Source: Neobacillus niacini (GTDB lineage: Bacteria > Bacillota > Bacilli > Bacillales > Cytobacillaceae). Taken from it: a stretch of 64,000 bases of DNA. Shown here one piece after another: positions 8,560-16,193 of this stretch. The position numbers and the translations under genes are program-made. The notes under the pieces were generated by a model. That model did not search any database and was not told the DNA's origin. It was given only the letters and a program-made list of their open reading frames with translations. Location: positions 6,436,001 to 6,500,000 of the forward strand of contig NZ_JAUSZN010000001.1 in NCBI RefSeq assembly GCF_030817595.1. Direction: 5' to 3'. The number at the start of each line of letters is the position of its first letter. Position 1 is the stretch's first letter.

Positions 8560-9703
8560 TTGGCTGAAACTGGTGATTGGGGTCACTTCGTTCTTTTTAC
8601 TAACAAGCTGTGGAACCGAACCTAAGCAATTGGAAAGGTTAGGGCTTATTACGGCAATTGGATTTGATTTAAAGAAAGAAAATCAAATCAAAGGGACCGT
8701 TGCGGTATCAAAATTTGACCCCATGGCCAAAGTGATGACCAACGTCATTTCTGCTGATGCGAATACCCTCCAAACCTTACGAGCAGAGGAAAATCTTGCA
8801 ACCGACCAGAGACTTGAAATGGGGCAGCTCCGCTGTGTCATTTATAGTGAAGAATTGGCGGAAAAAGGAATCATTCAGCTTGTAAACGCACTAAATCGTG
8901 ATCCAACAGTTGGGAATATGGTTTATTTAACGATTGCTGAAAAAGATGCTTTTTCAATCATAAGTATGGATGAAAAGAAGATAAAGGTAAATATCGGAAC
9001 TTATTTATATAATTTAATTAGACAAAACGTGGAAAGGGAGCTATTAATCTCACCGACACTTCACGAATTTAATCACAAGTTTTTTGATTACGGACAGGAT
9101 CCGGTGCTGCCAATACTAAAAGTCAAAAAAGACAAGGTAGCCATTTCAGGAGTTGCTCTATTCAATGATGATAAAATGGTGGCAACGTTAAACAATGATA
9201 AGCTCTTTTATTTAAAACTTTTAACAGATGAATATCGAACAGGATCAAAGGAATTAGAATTTAACCGTGACGAATTTAAGAACATAATGAACATACAAGG
9301 GGGCCAATCGTATGGGGAAATATATAATAAATTATTTATAAGTATCGATAATTTGCGCAGTCATTCCAAAATTGATTTAGTGAACAAAAAGAATCTAGTT
9401 TTTAAAGTCCAGGTAAAAATGGATTCCAGATTGCTTGAAACCACGAATTATTTAGATTTAAGCAAACCTGCTAACATGAAGTTCATAGAGAAAAAAATAA
9501 ATAAAGAAATGGAAAGTCAAATCAAAAAACTACTTTTGTTTTTCCAAGAAAAACAGGTAGACCCTATTGGAATTGGAAATGAGTATATGGCTCATGTCCG
9601 CGGTAAGCCTATATCACAAAACAAATGGAAAGAATTATATAAGAATGCTAAATTTGATGTTCAAGTAAAAAACACACTAACGAAAACAGGAACAATGGAT
9701 TAA
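8543..9703 (+). CDS. Ger(x)C family spore germination lipoprotein
   Basis: Third receptor subunit, 386 aa, a lipoprotein anchored on the outer face of the spore inner membrane. The signal peptide ends in the lipobox LLTSC (Cys near residue 23). The start of the mature protein, EPKQLERLGLITAIGFDL, is typical of GerC proteins, which carry E.-L-x-x-L-x-x-I-x-A-x-G-x-D. The ATG follows AAAGGAGGG inside the end of the B subunit gene. No clear terminator follows before the Sco1 gene. Confidence 0.94.
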   Translation: MLKRRNWLKLVIGVTSFFLLTSCGTEPKQLERLGLITAIGFDLKKENQIKGTVAVSKFDPMAKVMTNVISADANTLQTLRAEENLATDQRLEMGQLRCVIYSEELAEKGIIQLVNALNRDPTVGNMVYLTIAEKDAFSIISMDEKKIKVNIGTYLYNLIRQNVERELLISPTLHEFNHKFFDYGQDPVLPILKVKKDKVAISGVALFNDDKMVATLNNDKLFYLKLLTDEYRTGSKELEFNRDEFKNIMNIQGGQSYGEIYNKLFISIDNLRSHSKIDLVNKKNLVFKVQVKMDSRLLETTNYLDLSKPANMKFIEKKINKEMESQIKKLLLFFQEKQVDPIGIGNEYMAHVRGKPISQNKWKELYKNAKFDVQVKNTLTKTGTMD

Positions 9704-9778
9704 TAAGCTGTTGTCTTTCTTCTTTTGTGAATGTTTGTTAAACTAATCACGAAAAGAAAAAGGTTGCGGGGGATTAAT

Positions 9779-10354
9779 ATGAAGGTTAGGTTATCGTTTC
9801 TTTTAGTAGTAATTGTGGCACTCCTATCTGCTTGTGGGCAGAAGGGGATTGAGAATCCGCTTGATTATCCAGTAAATGATTTTAAGGCTGTCACACAAGA
9901 CAATAAACCATTTGAAAAGAAGAATTTGGACGGAAAAATCTGGGTTGCTGACTTTATTTTCACCAATTGCGCAGATGTTTGTCCACCAATGACGGCTAAT
10001 ATGACCAAGCTGCAAAAAATGGTTGTTGAGGAAGAGTTGAAGAATGTAGAGTTTGTATCATTTAGTATCGACCCAACTGTTGATACACCAGAAAAACTAA
10101 CAGGGTATGCAAAGAACTTCGGTCTGAAGGATGATAATTGGACTTTCTTGACAGGCTATTCACAAGAATTTATTGAAACTTATGCGAGAGAAACCTTCAA
10201 AACGTTAGTAAAAAAACCACAAGAAGGTGACCAAGTAATTCACCAAACATACTTTTTCTTGGTGGGACCAGATCAAAAAGTTAAGAAAATTTACGATGGC
10301 TATAAAGAAGTACCATATGATGAAATGATTAGTGATATAAAATCGTTACAATAG
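9779..10354 (+). CDS. ypmQ: Sco1/SenC family lipoprotein (YpmQ-like)
   Basis: Thioredoxin-fold copper chaperone of the Sco family, 191 aa, needed for assembly of the CuA centre of cytochrome c oxidase in B. subtilis. It has a lipoprotein signal (ALLSAC), the copper-binding CxxxC motif in FTNCADVCPP, and the distal His in VIHQTYFF. The ATG at 9779 follows a GCGGGGG; upstream residues in frame are not signal-like. The next genes are ypmR and ypmS homologues, which matches B. subtilis ypmQ-R-S. Confidence 0.92.
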   Translation: MKVRLSFLLVVIVALLSACGQKGIENPLDYPVNDFKAVTQDNKPFEKKNLDGKIWVADFIFTNCADVCPPMTANMTKLQKMVVEEELKNVEFVSFSIDPTVDTPEKLTGYAKNFGLKDDNWTFLTGYSQEFIETYARETFKTLVKKPQEGDQVIHQTYFFLVGPDQKVKKIYDGYKEVPYDEMISDIKSLQ

Positions 10355-10378
10355 ACCTCCTCTGGGTCTATTTTTTTG
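10350..10378 (+). terminator. Intrinsic terminator after ypmQ
   Basis: ATAGACC pairs with GGTCTAT around a ~7-base loop, followed by seven T residues. Confidence 0.85.
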
Positions 10379-10461
10379 GTAATGAATAGTATGTACTACG
10401 AGCTTGTTTTGTATTATTTATGTTCTGTTATAATATCATTAGTAAGAGGGTGGTGAATTTA

Positions 10462-11286
10462 ATGAAAAAAGTGTTCACCCTTCTTATTCTATCGGCATTT
10501 TTCTTAAGTTCTTGCAGTCAATCCAATCGATTGGAATTACATAAAGAACGGACTGCTTCAGCTGTTGTTTATGAAGAGATTCCTGACGATTTTGTCCCAA
10601 AGGAAATAAAAATTATTTCTGCTGGTGATTCTTTAACAGAAGGTGTAGGAGATAGTACAAATACTGGAGGATACCTGCCTTACTTAAGAACTTTGCTCGA
10701 GGAAGAAAAGGGAATTAAGGAAGTAGATTTTTATAACTTCGGTGTAAAAGGTAATCGTACCCCGCAATTATTAAATAGATTGCAGACAGAAGACATGAAA
10801 GAATCCCTTTCTACTGCTGATTTGGTAATATTGACGATTGGCGGCAATGACATTATGAAAGTAGTCAAGGATAATATCACAAATCTCGAGTTATCTATTT
10901 TTGAAAAAGAAAGAGAAGTGTACATTAAAAATCTCATCGAAATCATGAATTCCATCATTCGAGTAAATCCTGAAGCCTATATTGTTTTGGTTGGAGTATA
11001 CAATCCATTTTCACAATGGTTTTCTGATGTGAAAGAGCTCGACAAAATCGTTTCAGATTGGAATGCTGCCTGCCAAAGCGTTGTTTCAAATTATTCAAAT
11101 GCCTATTTTGTTGGAATAGAAGATTTATTTATAAATCCAACAGAAAGTTTATTGCATACCGATAACTTCCATCCTAACGATAAAGGGTATGAATTGATCG
11201 CAGAGCGATTAAACGAAACCTTAGAAGAACGAACATTACCTGATCTTGTTAAAAAAGCGTATATGGTCAGTAAAGAGGAGAATTAG
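10462..11286 (+). CDS. ypmR: SGNH/GDSL-family lipoprotein (YpmR-like)
   Basis: Secreted SGNH hydrolase of 274 aa. Catalytic blocks are SAGDSLTEG (Ser nucleophile), the Gly of block II in NFGVKGNRTPQLL, GGNDIM (block III Asn) and NFHPNDKGY (catalytic Asp-His block). A lipobox LSSC ends the signal peptide, so it is surface-anchored. The substrate is unknown; the family includes esterases and lipases. The ATG follows GAGGGTGG. It forms an apparent pair with ypmS, which starts 6 bases after its stop. Confidence 0.92.
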   Translation: MKKVFTLLILSAFFLSSCSQSNRLELHKERTASAVVYEEIPDDFVPKEIKIISAGDSLTEGVGDSTNTGGYLPYLRTLLEEEKGIKEVDFYNFGVKGNRTPQLLNRLQTEDMKESLSTADLVILTIGGNDIMKVVKDNITNLELSIFEKEREVYIKNLIEIMNSIIRVNPEAYIVLVGVYNPFSQWFSDVKELDKIVSDWNAACQSVVSNYSNAYFVGIEDLFINPTESLLHTDNFHPNDKGYELIAERLNETLEERTLPDLVKKAYMVSKEEN

Positions 11287-11292
11287 CTTTCT

Positions 11293-11871
11293 ATGAAAAA
11301 TAAATGGAAAACGGGATTCTTTCTTTTATTGGGATTCATTGTCACTATTGTTATTATTCTTTTATCCTTAATCATGGTACCTGCTAATGAAAGTGGAAAA
11401 ATCCAACAAACGTTACCCAATAACAAGAATGTTTCTTTCGAGGTTAAATCGAATAAGGAAGATCTCAATGTATTGATAAACCAATATATAAAAAAGGAAG
11501 CGGCGGATTCACCGATAGAATATAGTGTACAGTTGCAGGATGAAGTGGAGTTGTATGGAACCTTACAATTTTTTAGTCAAGAAGTAGATTTGAAGCTTAC
11601 CTTCGAACCAGAGGCATTGGAGAATGGTGATTTGGTTCTAAAGCAAAAGTCAATTTCAGTTGGGAGCCTGCCTTTACCCGTTTCCTATGTACTGAGATTC
11701 ATCAAAGAAAATTATAAACTGCCAAATGGTGTGGAAATTCATCCTAATGAAAAAATGATTCATGTAAACATGCAGCAATTAAAACTAAAAAGTGATGTTA
11801 GTATAAAAGTAAAGACATTTGATTTAATGAAAGATGATATTACTTTTACGATACTCGTACCGGTTAATTAA
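11293..11871 (+). CDS. ypmS: YpmS family (DUF2140) membrane-anchored protein
   Basis: 192 aa with one N-terminal membrane helix (GFFLLLGFIVTIVIILLSLI) and an extracytoplasmic domain. It matches B. subtilis YpmS in context and sequence style: DLNVLINQYIKKEA, then VQLQDEVELYGTLQFF, and a C-terminal KTFDLMKDDITFTI. The function is unknown. It is co-transcribed with ypmR by spacing and ends at a strong terminator shared with the next minus-strand gene. Confidence 0.88.
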   Translation: MKNKWKTGFFLLLGFIVTIVIILLSLIMVPANESGKIQQTLPNNKNVSFEVKSNKEDLNVLINQYIKKEAADSPIEYSVQLQDEVELYGTLQFFSQEVDLKLTFEPEALENGDLVLKQKSISVGSLPLPVSYVLRFIKENYKLPNGVEIHPNEKMIHVNMQQLKLKSDVSIKVKTFDLMKDDITFTILVPVN

Positions 11872-11904
11872 GGTGGCTCATATCATGTGCCACCTTATTT
11901 TTTT
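11870..11904. terminator. Bidirectional terminator
   Basis: AAGGTGGC pairs with GCCACCTT around an 11-base loop, followed by ATTTTTTT. It serves ypmS and the convergent DUF4397 gene. Confidence 0.88.
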
Positions 11905-12649
11905 AATCTTTCAAAATCATTGCTTGAAAGGATGGTTCCCCTTTTGTAAGACCTAGCAATACAATCGTATAGGTTTCATTTGGACGAAACTGCGTTTTTG
12001 GCAATGGGAGGATCACATTTTTCGTTCCAGCCTCTCTCACCTCTAAATCTACGGTCATCGGCATGATTCCTAAATAATCGGTAGCCTGTTTGTATGAAAC
12101 GTTTGGAAAGACAACATCTCGGTCTTTTACGGCAATATCCAGGGCACCTGTATCAGAGGATAAATGCAGGAAACGTATTTTAGATTCGTTTGGCGGCACT
12201 TCTGGCTGAGTCAGATAAGGTAGCAGGCGCATTTTTTTCACAGAGTCAATAGCTGCTAAGGTATATGACTTACCAGGCTCAATCGTAATTCTCTTGTTGA
12301 GAACACTATCGACAGAATTTCCTGTTGGGTAAATATCAATGTGATGTTTTCCAGGCTTTAATGCTAAATAATTACTTGCGACTCTAAATGGAAGGCGCTT
12401 CACTTGCATTTGCCCATTTATATAAATATCGATATTCGGGGAATCTGGTGAGGTGTGTAGGAACCTGATCCTTCCATCGGTCTGGTTTTGTTGGATGTTA
12501 CGCATCATCATCGCTTTATTCATATATTTTAAATGTTTCAGATAGTAATGCATGTGCAGGTTTGGGTTAGAGTATTTAAAATTATGAGCCAGCAAATCAT
12601 ACATTGCAGCCCTTTGAAGATAATCAGAATGATTTCTATTTCCAGACAT
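11903..12649 (-). CDS. DUF4397 domain-containing protein
   Basis: 248 aa with two copies of a DUF4397-type unit. RIRFLHTSPDSPNIDIYING opens repeat 1 and KIRFLHLSSDTGALDIAVKD opens repeat 2, each followed by a beta-rich segment with SYKQATDYLGI or PFRVASNYLALKPG. There is no signal peptide at the chosen start; the N-terminus is Asn/His/Met-rich and resembles coat-associated proteins (inference). The ATG at 12649 follows AAAGGAG at 8 bases. The family function is not established. Confidence 0.85.
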   Translation of the reverse strand: MSGNRNHSDYLQRAAMYDLLAHNFKYSNPNLHMHYYLKHLKYMNKAMMMRNIQQNQTDGRIRFLHTSPDSPNIDIYINGQMQVKRLPFRVASNYLALKPGKHHIDIYPTGNSVDSVLNKRITIEPGKSYTLAAIDSVKKMRLLPYLTQPEVPPNESKIRFLHLSSDTGALDIAVKDRDVVFPNVSYKQATDYLGIMPMTVDLEVREAGTKNVILPLPKTQFRPNETYTIVLLGLTKGEPSFQAMILKD

Positions 12650-12730
12650 ACCATTTGCTCCTTTCTTTCGTTCTTTACAAATTAATTTATTCATGCATGT
12701 TTAGGTGGGTGTCTATATTTGGATTTTTTG

Positions 12731-12759
12731 TTTACAAATGGATAAAGTTGTCATATACT
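12731..12759 (+). promoter_or_regulatory. Sigma-A promoter of the leader/GTPase transcript
   Basis: TTTACA at 12731-12736, a 17-base spacer and TATACT at 12754-12759. Transcription should start near 12766, giving a ~165-nt leader before the attenuator T-run. Confidence 0.7.
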
Positions 12760-12793
12760 TAAAACAAATAAGTCGGAAGGCGGGTGAAGTGTC

Positions 12794-12865
12794 ATGTTAA
12801 ATGAAAAAACGTTAATTGCCGTGAATTTTAATATCGTTTGCACAGCCCGCGGATTCACCATTTAG
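12794..12865 (+). CDS. Predicted 23-aa leader peptide
   Basis: Short frame MLNEKTLIAVNFNIVCTARG plus FTI, ATG to TAG, with a ribosome site (GGGTGA) at good spacing. It lies entirely inside the leader of the GTPase gene and ends 35 bases before a terminator. Codons 16-19 (Cys-Thr-Ala-Arg) contain CACAGCCC, which can pair with the terminator's 5' arm. This layout is that of leader peptides controlling attenuation by ribosome position. I do not recognise the peptide. Confidence 0.6.
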   Translation: MLNEKTLIAVNFNIVCTARGFTI

Positions 12866-12930
12866 GGGAATTCTCTACCCATTATTCCTTTGTGAAGATA
12901 AACCATGGGCTGTGTTGCCTATGGTTTTTT
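12841..12930 (+). promoter_or_regulatory. Attenuator: antiterminator and terminator ahead of the RsgA-type gene
   Basis: The terminator is AAACCATGGGC (12900-12910), loop TGTGTT, GCCTATGGTTT (12917-12927), then TTT-A-TTTT. An alternative pairing joins CACAGCCC (12841-12848, inside the leader peptide) to GGGCTGTG (12907-12914), which would destroy the terminator stem. The two structures exclude each other, and a ribosome over codons 16-19 decides which can form. Confidence 0.7.
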
Positions 12931-12956
12931 ATTTTACTTTTTTTGGAGGAATATGG

Positions 12957-14027
12957 ATGAATTTAAATACAATCGGTCTAACTGAAAAGATCAAAAATGA
13001 CTTTCAAGCTTTAAAACAAAATGATGAGATGATAATCGGCCGAGTAGCCTTGGAACATAAGCATATGTATCGTGTATGGACGGAGCATGGCGATTTACTT
13101 TGTGAGGTTTCTGGAAGGTTTAATTTTGAAGCACTAAGTCGTGAGGATTACCCAGCAGTAGGAGATTGGGTGATTTTGAAACGGCGGGTGGACGAAGCCA
13201 AAGGAACCATTTATGGAGTAATGCCTCGATATAGTAAATTTTCAAGAAAATCGGCAGGGAGAACAACTGAAGAGCAAATCGTTGCTGCAAACGTCGATAC
13301 TGTTTTTCTTGTAAACTCTTTAAATGATGATCTTAACTTAAGAAGAATTGAACGTTATTTATTGCTTACATGGGAAAGTGGTGCCAATCCTGTTATTGTT
13401 TTAAGTAAGGCGGATCTATGTGGAAATATTGATGAGAAACTTGCTGAAGTCGAAGCCATCGCCTTTGGCGGCGTACCGGTAATAGCGATTAGTGCAGAGT
13501 TAAAGAGTGGAATTGAAAAGCTTGAACCTTACTTACAACCAGGGAAAACCATTGCATTATTGGGGTCATCGGGGGTGGGGAAATCAACCTTGACCAATTT
13601 GTTGCTGGGTAACGATAAGCAAGTGGTAAAGGAGATTCGTGAAGGTGATGACAAAGGGCGCCACACGACCACTCACCGTGAACTGATTCAGCTTCCAAAT
13701 GGCAGTGTGTTGGTTGACACCCCAGGAATGCGAGAATTACAGCTTTGGGAAAGTGCCGATGGTTTAACAGAAACGTTTTCTGATATTGATAAATTGGGTG
13801 AGATGTGCAAATTCCGGGATTGTATGCATAAGGATGAGCCGGGCTGTGCTGTGCTGGAGGCGATTGAAGAAGGTACATTGGCTGCAGGACGTTTAAACAG
13901 CTACAATAAGCTCCAAAAAGAACTCGCCTATATCGAAAGAAAAGCCGACAAACGAGCACAAACCGAAGAACAGAAAAAGTGGAAAAACATTACCAAACAA
14001 TCGAGGCAAAAAAAGAAAATTAAATAG
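12957..14027 (+). CDS. RsgA-type ribosome-associated GTPase
   Basis: Circularly permuted GTPase of the RsgA/YjeQ/YloQ family, 356 aa, acting in late 30S subunit assembly. It has an N-terminal OB-fold (RVALEHKHMYRV, YPAVGDWVIL), the G4 motif as SKADLC, then G1 as GSSGVGKSTL, G3 as DTPGMREL, and the C-terminal zinc site CKFRDCMHKDEPGC. The G4 Asn is replaced by Ser. The ATG at 12957 follows GGAGGA at 6 bases. It is probably a second RsgA copy: the canonical one normally sits beside prpC/prkC and rpe, not here. The upstream attenuator suggests induction when ribosomes stall (inference). Confidence 0.9.
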   Translation: MNLNTIGLTEKIKNDFQALKQNDEMIIGRVALEHKHMYRVWTEHGDLLCEVSGRFNFEALSREDYPAVGDWVILKRRVDEAKGTIYGVMPRYSKFSRKSAGRTTEEQIVAANVDTVFLVNSLNDDLNLRRIERYLLLTWESGANPVIVLSKADLCGNIDEKLAEVEAIAFGGVPVIAISAELKSGIEKLEPYLQPGKTIALLGSSGVGKSTLTNLLLGNDKQVVKEIREGDDKGRHTTTHRELIQLPNGSVLVDTPGMRELQLWESADGLTETFSDIDKLGEMCKFRDCMHKDEPGCAVLEAIEEGTLAAGRLNSYNKLQKELAYIERKADKRAQTEEQKKWKNITKQSRQKKKIK

Positions 14028-14035
14028 GGACTATC

Positions 14036-14069
14036 AGCCGAACCTGGGGACGTGGTTCGGCTTTTTTTA
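14036..14069 (+). terminator. Intrinsic terminator after the RsgA-type gene
   Basis: AGCCGAAC pairs with GTTCGGCT around an 11-base loop, then seven T residues. Confidence 0.9.
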
Positions 14070-14092
14070 CGCTCCCTTTTCTAAACAGCAAA

Positions 14093-14122
14093 TTGTATTT
14101 CTTCGTAAAGTTTCGGTATACT
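14093..14122 (+). promoter_or_regulatory. Putative sigma-A promoter of msrA-msrB
   Basis: TTGTAT at 14093-14098, an 18-base spacer and TATACT at 14117-14122, 38 bases before the msrA start. Confidence 0.55.
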
Positions 14123-14159
14123 CATAGTCATAGCAATAAAATTCAAAGGAGTGGGAATT

Positions 14160-14702
14160 GTGGAGAAAACGAAACAACAGGCAACATTTGCCGGTGGCTG
14201 TTTTTGGTGTATGGTGAAGCCATTTGATGAACAGCCGGGCATTATTAGTGTCATTTCTGGATATACCGGCGGTCATGTAGAAAATCCTACATATGAACAG
14301 GTGTGTTCGGAGTCAACAGGTCATTATGAGGCCGTTCAAATTACTTTTAACCCGGATATTTTTCCATATGAAAAATTGCTTGAACTATATTGGCAGCAGA
14401 TAGACCCAACCGATCCCGGTGGTCAATTTTACGACCGCGGTCAGTCATATCAAACAGCTATTTTTTATCATGATGAAAAACAGAAAGAGCTCGCGGAACA
14501 ATCCAAGCAAGCATTGCAGGAGAGCGGTATCTTCAATAAACCAATCGTAACGCCAATTTTACCAGCAAAACCCTTCTATCCAGCTGAAGAACACCATCAA
14601 CATTACTATAAGAAGAATAAAGCACATTATGAAGGGTACCATGTAGGCTCTGGTAGAGCAGGATTTATCCAAACACATTGGGGGGAGAAAAATGAAAAAT
14701 AA
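14160..14702 (+). CDS. msrA: Peptide-methionine (S)-S-oxide reductase MsrA
   Basis: MsrA, 180 aa, reduces the S epimer of methionine sulfoxide in proteins. The active-site motif is AGGCFWCM with the nucleophilic Cys in GCF. The stretch [14 protein letters not shown], the [15 protein letters not shown] motif and YYKKNKAHY are typical. I chose the GTG at 14160, which stands 9 bases after AAAGGA; a GTG at 14151 abuts the ribosome site. It overlaps msrB by 11 bases, and both epimers are therefore repaired from one transcript. Confidence 0.95.
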   Translation: MEKTKQQATFAGGCFWCMVKPFDEQPGIISVISGYTGGHVENPTYEQVCSESTGHYEAVQITFNPDIFPYEKLLELYWQQIDPTDPGGQFYDRGQSYQTAIFYHDEKQKELAEQSKQALQESGIFNKPIVTPILPAKPFYPAEEHHQHYYKKNKAHYEGYHVGSGRAGFIQTHWGEKNEK

Positions 14703-15126
14703 GGAAGAACTGAAAAAAGAATTATCGCCAATGCAATATGAAGTAACTCAAAATAATGGTACAGAGCCTCCTTTCCGAAACGAGTACTGGAATGAAACGA
14801 GAGATGGCATTTACGTAGATATTGTTTCTGGGAAGCCATTATTTAGCTCTCTTGATAAGTACGATGCGGGCTGCGGCTGGCCGAGTTTCACCAAGCCAAT
14901 TGTTGAAGAAGAAGTAATTGAAAAAGAAGATTATAGTCATTTTATGGTTCGGACAGAGGTAAGAAGTAAAACCGCTGATTCTCATTTAGGTCATGTCTTC
15001 GATGATGGACCGGGTCCAAATGGACTGCGATATTGCATTAACTCTGCTGCCTTACGCTTTATTCCAAAAGATAAGCTGGATGAGGAAGGATATGGAGCCT
15101 ATAAGAAGCTGTTTGACGAAAATTAA
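14692..15126 (+). CDS. msrB: Peptide-methionine (R)-S-oxide reductase MsrB
   Basis: MsrB, 144 aa, the usual single-domain length. It carries [21 protein letters not shown], and the catalytic block [16 protein letters not shown] with the nucleophilic Cys in YCIN. The usual CxxC zinc pairs are absent (the first block reads AGCGWPSF), as in some Bacillus MsrB proteins. The start lies inside msrA behind GGGGGGAG. Function and operon with msrA are well supported. Confidence 0.95.
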   Translation: MKNKEELKKELSPMQYEVTQNNGTEPPFRNEYWNETRDGIYVDIVSGKPLFSSLDKYDAGCGWPSFTKPIVEEEVIEKEDYSHFMVRTEVRSKTADSHLGHVFDDGPGPNGLRYCINSAALRFIPKDKLDEEGYGAYKKLFDEN

Positions 15127-15151
15127 AAAGCCGCAAATCCGCGGCTTTTTC
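15125..15151. terminator. Bidirectional terminator between msrB and DUF502 gene
   Basis: AAAAAGCCGC pairs with GCGGCTTTTT around AAATCC; flanking A and T runs serve both strands. Confidence 0.9.
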
Positions 15152-15741
15152 TATTGACCTTTTGCTTTTGAAGTGGAGGTCATTCCACCTGAAAGGATAA
15201 ATTTCATGGCATCTTCGGGTTTAACGTCAATAATTTCTACTTGCTCTTTCGGGATTAAAAAGGTAAATCCGGCAACTTGAAATGTTTGCGGAACATAGAC
15301 GGCCACATGGTTTTTAAGCGGACTATAAAAATCCTCTAGCTGTTCGGAAGTAATAAACCCCATACTCCTCATCTCTGTCCCAGGAATGACGACCAGAGCT
15401 ACTTTTGAAAAAGACTTTTTTTCGCCTAAAAAGGATTGAACCGTATCTTTAATAACAGAGTAGATTGTCTTAACCACAGGGATTTTTTCCAGCCATTTAT
15501 CAATCAGTCTAATAATGCTGCCAGTTATAAACTTTGTAGATAACCAGCCTAGCAGAGTGATTAAAACAATGGTGGTTAGTAAACCAATACCAGGAATGTA
15601 GTCTTCCTGAAGATAAGGTCTTAATGTATTGCCGAGCAGTCCGTCGAGAAACAGAAAAGTTTTGTAAATAACAAAGATTACAAGAATAATGGGAACAATG
15701 GTTAAAATACCGTTTACAAAGCTCTTCAAGAGAGTTTTCAA
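15151..15741 (-). CDS. DUF502 family membrane protein
   Basis: 196 aa with two N-terminal membrane helices (LTIVPIILVIFVIYKTFLFL and GLLTTIVLITLLGWLS) and a conserved C-terminal domain: IPVVKTIYSVIKDTVQSF, GFITSEQLED, VAVYVPQTFQVAGFTFLIPK and ILSGGMTS. These match the DUF502 family, whose role is unknown. The start is TTG at 15741 behind AGGTGA; an ATG five bases upstream is in another frame. Convergent with msrB. Confidence 0.88.
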   Translation of the reverse strand: MKTLLKSFVNGILTIVPIILVIFVIYKTFLFLDGLLGNTLRPYLQEDYIPGIGLLTTIVLITLLGWLSTKFITGSIIRLIDKWLEKIPVVKTIYSVIKDTVQSFLGEKKSFSKVALVVIPGTEMRSMGFITSEQLEDFYSPLKNHVAVYVPQTFQVAGFTFLIPKEQVEIIDVKPEDAMKFILSGGMTSTSKAKGQ

Positions 15742-15862
15742 ATTTCATCACCTACATTTTCTTCATTGATTATCATAATATAGGCGAATGCACAGACAGG
15801 TCAAGTACCTATTACATAAATTAAGATTGTAAACAGACAAAAACCTTAAGGAGTGAATAGGT

Positions 15863-16018
15863 ATGTACGGACAATTTGGTCATGGGTTTGGTCAAGATTG
15901 CTGTGGATTTGGTTATGCAGGACCAGCAGTAGGTGGCTGCGGATGGGGTTATGGTACTTTCGTATTAATTGTGGTGTTGTTTATCTTATTAATCATCATC
16001 GGTGCTAGCTATTGCTGA
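15863..16018 (+). CDS. YjcZ family sporulation peptide
   Basis: A 51-aa peptide. The first half is rich in Gly, Tyr and Cys ([20 protein letters not shown]), and the second half is one hydrophobic helix ([19 protein letters not shown]). This two-part design is that of the YjcZ family of small spore-associated membrane peptides, though the usual ending GASY(I/F) is here GASYC. It has an AAGGAGTG ribosome site and its own strong terminator. Expression late in sporulation is expected from the family and is not shown by the sequence. Confidence 0.85.
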   Translation: MYGQFGHGFGQDCCGFGYAGPAVGGCGWGYGTFVLIVVLFILLIIIGASYC

Positions 16019-16020
16019 AC

Positions 16021-16057
16021 AAAAAAGACTCAGGTGAAATCCTGAGTCCTTTTTTGT
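16021..16057 (+). terminator. Intrinsic terminator after the YjcZ-type gene
   Basis: GACTCAGG pairs with CCTGAGTC around TGAAAT, followed by CTTTTTTG. Confidence 0.9.
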
Positions 16058-16124
16058 TATTTTCTAAAAACAAGCAGAACACGAACATTAATGTTTTTTA
16101 TTTATAAATAGTTCGTTTTTATTG

Positions 16125-16153
16125 TTGACGGATAGGTGTTTCTTTGATATATT
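16125..16153 (+). promoter_or_regulatory. Putative sigma-A promoter of the FAD oxidoreductase gene
   Basis: TTGACG at 16125-16130, a 17-base spacer and TATATT at 16148-16153, about 40 bases before the start codon. Confidence 0.6.
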
Positions 16154-16193
16154 TACCAAGGGTTATGTAAATACGTCTTGGAGGTTTTGGACA

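Noticed and set aside
13489..13959. 156-aa minus-strand frame
   Set aside because: Antisense to the RsgA-type GTPase gene, Cys/His-rich shadow without ribosome site.
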